Shown here one piece after another: positions 58,060 to 64,000 of a stretch of 64,000 nt of DNA. Under the pieces are notes generated by a model. It saw only the letters and a list, made by a program, of their open reading frames with translations. It searched no databases and had not been told where the DNA came from. The stretch spans positions 283,180,412-283,244,411 of the forward strand of contig OY856186.1 of the NCBI GenBank assembly GCA_963693315.1, written 5' to 3'. Origin of the DNA: Diogma glabrata. Its lineage: Eukaryota > Arthropoda > Insecta > Diptera > Cylindrotomidae. Both the position numbers and the translations under genes were made by a program. Numbering within the stretch: the stretch's first letter is position 1; each line of letters begins with the position of its first letter.

Positions 58060-58680
58060 ACAGCAAATTTTCATATTTTTGGCTAAAAAACGATAATTTT
58101 AAGTGATTACGAGTAGGAACATTGAATTTTGAGAAATCTTGATGGTAGGGATTGGTATGTGAGATCAAAAACTAGATTATTGCATTATAAGTTTGTCAAA
58201 AAAATGTTGTCAAGTGTGTCAAAAGAAAGATTTTTATATATTTTTTTACCCAATTTTTTGGAAAAAAATAAAATAAATGATTTGTTTGATTGAAATTTTA
58301 CTATTATTATTGAGAATTATGGCATCATAGGTTTGTCAAAAAAATGTTGTCAAGTGTGTCAAAATAAAGATTTTTTATTTATTTTTTTACCCAATTTTTT
58401 GGAAAAAAAATAAAATTAATTATTTGTTTGAAATGAAATTTTATTATTATTACTGAGAATTATGGCATTATAAGTTTGTCAAAAAAAATGATGTCAAGTG
58501 TGTCAAAATAAAGATTTTTATTTATTTTTGGAAAAAAATAAAATTAATAATTTCTATGACATGAAATTTTATTATAATTATGGCATTATAAGTTTGTCAA
58601 AAAAATAATGTCAAGTGTGTCAAAAAATGATGTCATTTATTTTTTTAGCCCATATTTTGGAAAAAAAAATTTAGCTGTTT
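58060..58680 (+). repeat. Tandem repeat of about 110-140-bp units
   Basis: Four or five units start GCATTATAAGTTTGTCAAAA (about 58179, 58324, 58467, 58582), each followed by AAGTGTGTCAAAA and, except for the last, a long A/T tract with ATTTTTTGGAAAAAAATAAA or a variant. The unit consensus also appears once near 56050 (TATTATAAGTGTGTCACAGA). Confidence 0.8.
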
Positions 58681-58699
58681 TTATGACGTAAATGTAATT

Positions 58700-59410
58700 G
58701 AACATGAATTTGGACATGGACATTTTTGAATTTGTTATAGTTTTTGAAATATTTTTGGAATTTTGAAAAAAGTTTGTATTTTTGATTTTGTAATAATTTT
58801 TGCAATATTTTTAGACTTTTGGAAAAAGTTTTAATTTTTGTTATAATTTTTGCAATACTTTTAGAATTTTGAAAAAAAAAAAATAGAATTCTTTTATATA
58901 TAATTTTTTAATTTTGAAAAAAGTTTCAATTTTTGATTTTGTAAGAATTTTTGGAATATTTTTAGAATTTTGAAAAATTTTAAATTTTTGATTTTATCAT
59001 AATTTTGGAAAAGATTTCAATTTTTGATATTGTTATAATTTTTGCAATATTTTTAAAATTTTGGAAAAAGTTTAAATTTTTGAATTTTTAAGAATTTTTG
59101 GAATATTATTAAAATTTAGAAAAAGTTTAAATTTTTGATTTTATTCTAATTTTTGGAATATTTTTAGAATTTTGAAAAAAACAATAGAATTTTTGAATTA
59201 TATATATATTTTTATAACTTTGGAAAAAGTTTCAATTTTTGATTTTGTTATATTTTATGCAATATTTTTAGAGTTTTTGAAAAAGTTTTAGTCTTTGATT
59301 TTGTAATAATTTTTGAAATATTTCTAGAATTTTGTTTGAAAAAAGTTTGAATTTTTGATTTTATTTAATTTTTACAATATTTTTGGAATTTTGAAAGTAA
59401 TATGAATTTG
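58700..59410 (+). repeat. Short-period degenerate repeat, about 60 bp
   Basis: Roughly ten or more degenerate units carry AATTTTTGATTTTGTAATAA, TTTTTGCAATATTTTTAGAA and TTTTGAAAAAAGTTT. This is low-complexity, satellite-like DNA with no coding value. Confidence 0.8.
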
Positions 59411-59439
59411 CGATTTTAAAATGTTTTCTCGAAACGCTA

Positions 59440-59738
59440 AATGGAGAGGTTTTGAGTAGTTTGCTGATTGTATAATCTTTTCACTAAATTATGTTAATTT
59501 ATGATCGGTTATAATTTTTCAACAACGTATTGATGTTTCGTGTTAGTTTTGTAATACATATCTAAATAGAGATAAAATATACATGTACTTTAACAAAAAG
59601 CTATGTTTGACATACATCGCTGCCCAAAACTAAAAACCATGTCCTCATAAAAGTTTTTTGCCGAAAACTATATAAAAATCGTTAACCCAAACCGAAGTCT
59701 TGATATCTCAGAGCTGTGAGATTTCAGCCCCTCCATAT
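59440..59738 (+). repeat. Direct repeat, copy 2
   Basis: It is the partner of 56256-56545. The tandem arrays lie between the two copies, so the larger unit has probably been duplicated and then expanded internally. Confidence 0.7.
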
Positions 59739-61289
59739 TTTTCTATTCTTATTAGATAAACAAATATTTCCGGCTGTGTATTACTTTGTTTTTGTTAACT
59801 TCATTTCGGTGTTTTTATATTCTTTTAGTGGAACTATTTTCTCTAAAGAGTATTTTCTAGAACGATGTTCTATTGTATTGTATTCTATCGTATTCTCTAA
59901 TCGTCACGTCACCATATTTTTATCTTTTAAATAACTTAAAATTTTCATAGTTAATTTATTGGAATGGCTCTAGCTTATGATGTTGCTTTTTCTCGATTTT
60001 AATATCAAAGTCATCGTGCATATTGATGTATATATAAATGTGTATGTATTAATGTTTCGAATTAACCATGTAATCCACCGGCGAATTGATTCCGTACGTT
60101 GGAGTAATATAATATTTGAAGAACTAAGGGATACTCTTAGCTAAATACCATTGCCATTAGTATTGCTTTATATCATTGTACTGTTTTGCCTTTACCACAT
60201 TTTATTTTTTACATCAAGTTTTGCCCCAATTATATTTGGAAACCTAATGAGCAGATGCATGCTTGCTGTTCTCTTAAATCTTCGTGTGACTTTCCACAAT
60301 GACTTATCTGTGTTTCAATGGGTAAAATTTCAAATAGACTTGAAGTAGGCGTGAATTTTTGTGGCTGTTTCTAAAAATTTCTACTACTGCATTATTATCC
60401 TTATTTTAGAGGAATGTTCAGTTGGTAGTTCTACTCAACTAATATTTTGTATTTATCAAATTTAGTTCGTATGTTTGTTAGTTGTAAAATACCGGTACTC
60501 ACAATTACTATTATAGGCGAGTGACCAACATCAGATCAACGCATCTGTAAAGAATGTTAGTTCTAGCCATTTTCCAGTACGTGGAATTTTCTGTAGATAA
60601 ATAAGCCAAACCTTTTATACCTTGATACAGTTCGTTGTTAATAATCTTAAGCCCCAGCCCCCAATGTGTATGTTTAACATTATAGTCAGCCTTTGCTATA
60701 AATTTACTATCAAGAAGATGAAAATAACAATAAATTGCTGATTTTATCGGTTGCTTGGCAGAGACTGACGTTACAACACATATTTCAGGTAGTTAGATAC
60801 AAAACAGATACTTTGAAGGAGTGACCTGATAGTTGCTAGAATATGATCTTTTTCATATTTTGTATGTTCAAAATGTTGTTGTATCAATATAGTTGTTGTA
60901 TCGCCATGTCCTTTGCCATTGAGGTTATTGGTATCGTACAAAATACGCATCAATTTTTAAATAGTATTTATTGGTGAAGCGAGATTCAGAAATTAAAATT
61001 ATGCTAATACCGCGTGCATAGCATGCAGAAAAATTTTACTTTTGTGTTGTAATAGACCGTTTATATTTAACGATTATCTGCATATGGAACGCCTGAAAAC
61101 ATTTGAAGTGTTTTTTGATTTGCACTCGTCTGTGGCTGCCTGTCAACTGGTTCTGAACTTTAGTTGATGGATTCACATTAGACATTTGTTCCTCCATGCT
61201 TTAACTCTCTGCTGCAAATCTGAATATAATGGGCATTCTATATTTTTTTTGTGATGTTCATGCCATGTACTAGCATTGCCAATCTAATC
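59739..61289. other. Unassigned DNA
   Basis: 1.5 kb without a recognisable gene, repeat or element. Open frames here are short and unmatched. Confidence 0.4.
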
Positions 61290-61965
61290 AGATCCGAGTA
61301 TTCCCCCACGGTCATTCGCAACAGCGATATAATTACCATGGCAGCCGATTTTTTACGGTCGTTCATTACGTCCGTCTCCCATTGTAGTCGAGGTCTACCT
61401 CACGGTCATCCACGCCTTGGGGTACCAGCGTTTATTTTTTAATCTGCCATACTGTGAATCGGCTCGTAGAACATACCCAAACCAAGCAATCTTATTTCAA
61501 ACGAATAAAACCGATTATAGCAGGACCCTCAAGAAGGTTTCAGATCTCAAAGTTATCGGGTTCTGTACTCTTTATCGTGTGTCTTAAATTGATCAAAAAT
61601 GTAGCGTACGATCTTACGTTGAAATACAAATAAATGCCATGCGTCATTTTGTTTAAAGGTTCACGTTCGTGACCCATAGACCACAACCGGTCTAATTAAT
61701 GTCTTGTATAACTTAAGTTTGGTGTTAGTTGAGACATACGGTGATCCAAGGAGAGGTTTAATCGAGTAGAAAGTTCGATTGCCTGCATCGATTCGAGCTT
61801 TTATATCTCTAAATATGCTGTAGTTTGAGTCAAACATTGTTCCCAAATATTTAAAAGTATGGTGGACTTATCCGTTAAACTGTTATACTTCGGTGTCCAC
61901 TTATTATCTCGATATTTAGGATGGGAAGAAAGTCTTTGCAACTGGAAAAACCATGTTTAACCCGT
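61290..61965 (-). pseudogene. RTE-like LINE fragment, C-terminal part
   Basis: On the minus strand it matches the end of the element at 42540-45895: SIKPLLGSPYVSTNTKLKLY and KTLIRPVVVYGSRT are readable at 61661-61846. The remainder to 61290 matches the GRPRGRPRLQW region only as DNA with frame breaks. It is truncated at both ends. Confidence 0.75.
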
Positions 61966-61974
61966 AGACTAAGA

Positions 61975-62470
61975 CCTATTGGCCAGACTTTCTTCCGTAA
62001 AAGGTTTAAATTAAACACAACACTTTAACTTTAAAAGAAGTTTATTAATTCTGATCTTTCGTTATGATTTTCGTTTTATTTATAGTACAATTGGTTGAGG
62101 GTTTCTCCACTATTATCCCCTCTTAGTATTACCTATATTTTAATAATTAAATCGATTAACCAATTATCAATCGATTTATTATATAAAGTTAATATCGGTC
62201 AATCATATATTAAATAAATATAATTGCCTCGTTCAGCAGGAATTATATTTATTTCGATAAATTTTATTTAAATTTATTTCTGTAATGTCATCAACTTTAA
62301 TATTATTTTATGTTATTTAGATTTCGTTATTTAATATATATCGTGGGAATTTATGGAAATTAGATCTAGGCTTTTAAGTTGTTGATGACTTATTTAATTG
62401 TTTAGAATAATTTGGTGGGAAGAATAACATATGTAATGTATGCCAATTAGATTAGTCATACATATGTTAC
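61975..62470 (-). repeat. Candidate 3' LTR of gypsy element G
   Basis: On the minus strand TGTAACATATGTATGACT starts at 62470, immediately after a purine-rich TTAGGTGTGGGGA that looks like a polypurine tract. The far limit is approximate and lies against the LINE fragment. No second LTR is in the window. Confidence 0.55.
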
Positions 62471-62680
62471 ATCCCCACACCTAAGTGAAAATTTATTGAA
62501 GATAAATTTTCATTGTTATTATGACTTTGACCGTTTTTTGATATTATTTATACTTAATTATTGGAGATATTCTTACATATTTTTACTGTTTACAAGTAAT
62601 ATAATTTTATTCTATTTTACTATTTAATTCTTATTACTTAACTATTATTTTGGCAATTTTAACTAATTCTAACTTTTCTT
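62471..62680 (-). other. 3' untranslated part of element G
   Basis: AT-rich sequence between the integrase stop and the polypurine tract. No feature beyond the tract at its left end. Confidence 0.5.
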
Positions 62681-64000
62681 TCATCTGTTTTTATGTACAA
62701 ATTTTTCTTTGTTGCCCATTTTTATCTTAACATTATTTTCTAATATTTCTATGACCTCATACGGTCCATCGAATGGTGAGTCTAACTTTTTTCTTTCACC
62801 TATTTTTAACCAAACGTAATCACCTTTTTCTATGTCTATCGGATTCGCGTTTCTATCATAGATATTTTTTCGATTTATTTTTGCTAATATTAGAAGCTCT
62901 TTCGCTTTGCTTTGAGCCTGTTGTAAGCGAAATCTTAATTCTTCTGCGTAGTTATCAAAATTGTATATTGGTGCGTTATTAGTCAATTTTTCGTCCGATG
63001 GAAGGCTTGCTAGCTTTCCATAAATCAACTCATACGGTATGTACCCGGTGTCTGTATGTGGTGTTGTGTTGTAACAAAACACAAAATATGGAATCCACTC
63101 TTCCCAGTTATAATCACTCGTGAATGAAAGAAGGTATTCATTCAACACTCTATGGTTTCTCTCTATAGAACCAAGTGTCTCATGGTGATATGGTGTCGAG
63201 GTTATATGGGATATTTTAAAGAATGCACATACATTTCTCATTAATTCATTAACGAATTCTGTCCCAAAGTCTGTTTTTAATTTTTTAAAATTACCGTATT
63301 TTAGAATGAATTTTTCTACGAACGCTTTGGCTATTGTTTTTGCTTCTTTGTTTTCTATCGGTATCGCTTCAATGTATTTCGTTAAATCGCATTGAATCGT
63401 AAGAATATATCTATTGCTATCCGTAAGTTGCAATGGTCCAACTGTGTCCATTGAAATTGTTTCAAAGCTTGTTGTCGGTGTATCGATTATGGTTTCCTTA
63501 ACATTTCTAATTTGTTTATTTTTAGCACATGATTCACATTTTTTTACATAATTCTTTATCATTCTACTCATATTTTTCCAGACGTATTTTTGTTTTAATT
63601 TGTTAATTGTTCTTTTAACACCTGCATGTCCTCCGGTGTGTGGTGTATCGTGGTAAACTTTTATTAATTCATCCATTTTGTTTCTATCTGTAATTCTTTG
63701 AGGTGCTTCATAAATTATCATCTTTAAATTTGTTTGCATATTTTCTTTATTATTTTTCTGCTGCAGCTTATTGAATTCATTTTTAAATTCATTCAAATCT
63801 ACATGTGTGAATATACTATCATTAATCTCTAGCGCTAGATTCTCTATTTTTTCCTTTTTCATGATCAATATCAGCTTCTCCAGTGTATTCCCTAAGGCGA
63901 TACTTGGATTTTTACTATATATTAATAGGATTAATCTTTCCTTGAATGATTTGGAAATGATTTGGAAATCATAGTCAGATAAGTCTAATCTGATCCTTGT
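62681..64000 (-). CDS. Pol 3' part of Ty3/gypsy element G, integrase (partial)
   Basis: On the minus strand the frame is open from the window edge side to 62681; the longest open frame begins at a TTG at 63868, so the true start lies upstream. The integrase zinc domain shows HTGGHAGVKRTINKLKQKYV and CESCAKNK. The catalytic residues lie in SMDTVGPLQL (Asp), KTDFGTEFVN (Asp) and HETLGSIERNHRV (Glu). A chromodomain-free tail has GDYVWLKIGERKKLDSPFDG and PYEVIEIL, the GPY/F-like motif. At 63920-64000 a trace of the RNase H end (IRLDLSDYDFQII) is readable; the sequence there holds a 12-base direct repeat (GATTTGGAAAT twice) and may be disrupted. The integrase itself looks intact. Confidence 0.85.
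   Translation of the reverse strand, partial: TRIRLDLSDYDFQIISKSFKERLILLIYSKNPSIALGNTLEKLILIMKKEKIENLALEINDSIFTHVDLNEFKNEFNKLQQKNNKENMQTNLKMIIYEAPQRITDRNKMDELIKVYHDTPHTGGHAGVKRTINKLKQKYVWKNMSRMIKNYVKKCESCAKNKQIRNVKETIIDTPTTSFETISMDTVGPLQLTDSNRYILTIQCDLTKYIEAIPIENKEAKTIAKAFVEKFILKYGNFKKLKTDFGTEFVNELMRNVCAFFKISHITSTPYHHETLGSIERNHRVLNEYLLSFTSDYNWEEWIPYFVFCYNTTPHTDTGYIPYELIYGKLASLPSDEKLTNNAPIYNFDNYAEELRFRLQQAQSKAKELLILAKINRKNIYDRNANPIDIEKGDYVWLKIGERKKLDSPFDGPYEVIEILENNVKIKMGNKEKFVHKNR

Noticed and set aside
57529..58680. Regular repeats that might suggest a CRISPR array
   Set aside because: Units are degenerate, have no unique spacers, are longer than CRISPR repeats, and the window is eukaryotic.

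Overview
This is an AT-rich eukaryotic nuclear window, most likely from an insect. Spliced genes with GT-AG introns, Ty3/gypsy and RTE-like retroelements, PIF/Harbinger transposons and many MITEs all fit that. There is no sign of bacterial organisation (no operons, Shine-Dalgarno sites or CRISPR arrays). All calls were made by eye from the sequence; nothing was searched against a database.

Host genes occupy little of the window. They are a damaged type-I DnaJ gene (9684-10746, +), a complete five-exon WIPI2/Atg18-type autophagy gene (11828-13551, -), a complete two-exon CDIN1-type nuclease gene (49294-50362, -), and the first three exons of an unrecognised gene that starts head-to-head with CDIN1 (51110-52548, +).

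The rest is mostly mobile DNA. 293-9209 is a minus-strand non-autonomous LTR element (copy A) holding a nested 3.5-kb transposon with roughly 600-bp terminal inverted repeats. 14098-18738 is a PIF/Harbinger element with its transposase, its Myb-like partner gene and two nested MITEs. 18926-37341 is a four-level stack: a TAA-flanked MITE contains a gypsy element (C), which contains a second copy of the minus-strand LTR element (B), which contains an intact gypsy element (D) with a 1605-residue Gag-Pol frame and LTRs in which I saw no difference. Each insertion has a target duplication. 37483-38690 is a truncated LINE. 38874-46933 is a second Harbinger element, decayed and carrying a deleted gypsy element (E) and an RTE-like LINE. 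47454-48980 holds small MITEs. 53268-55120 is a gag-protease gypsy remnant. 55950-59740 is AT-rich satellite-like DNA with a hairpin. 61290-64000 is a LINE fragment next to the 3' end of another gypsy element that runs off the window.

The observations I rate most worth following are the tandem tRNA-primer-binding-like units at the LTR edge of copies A and B, which suggest the LTR boundary can step; the near-exact loss of the gag-like frame in copy B; the long-TIR transposon with an unfamiliar coding gene and an empty site available in copy B; and the datable nested stack.
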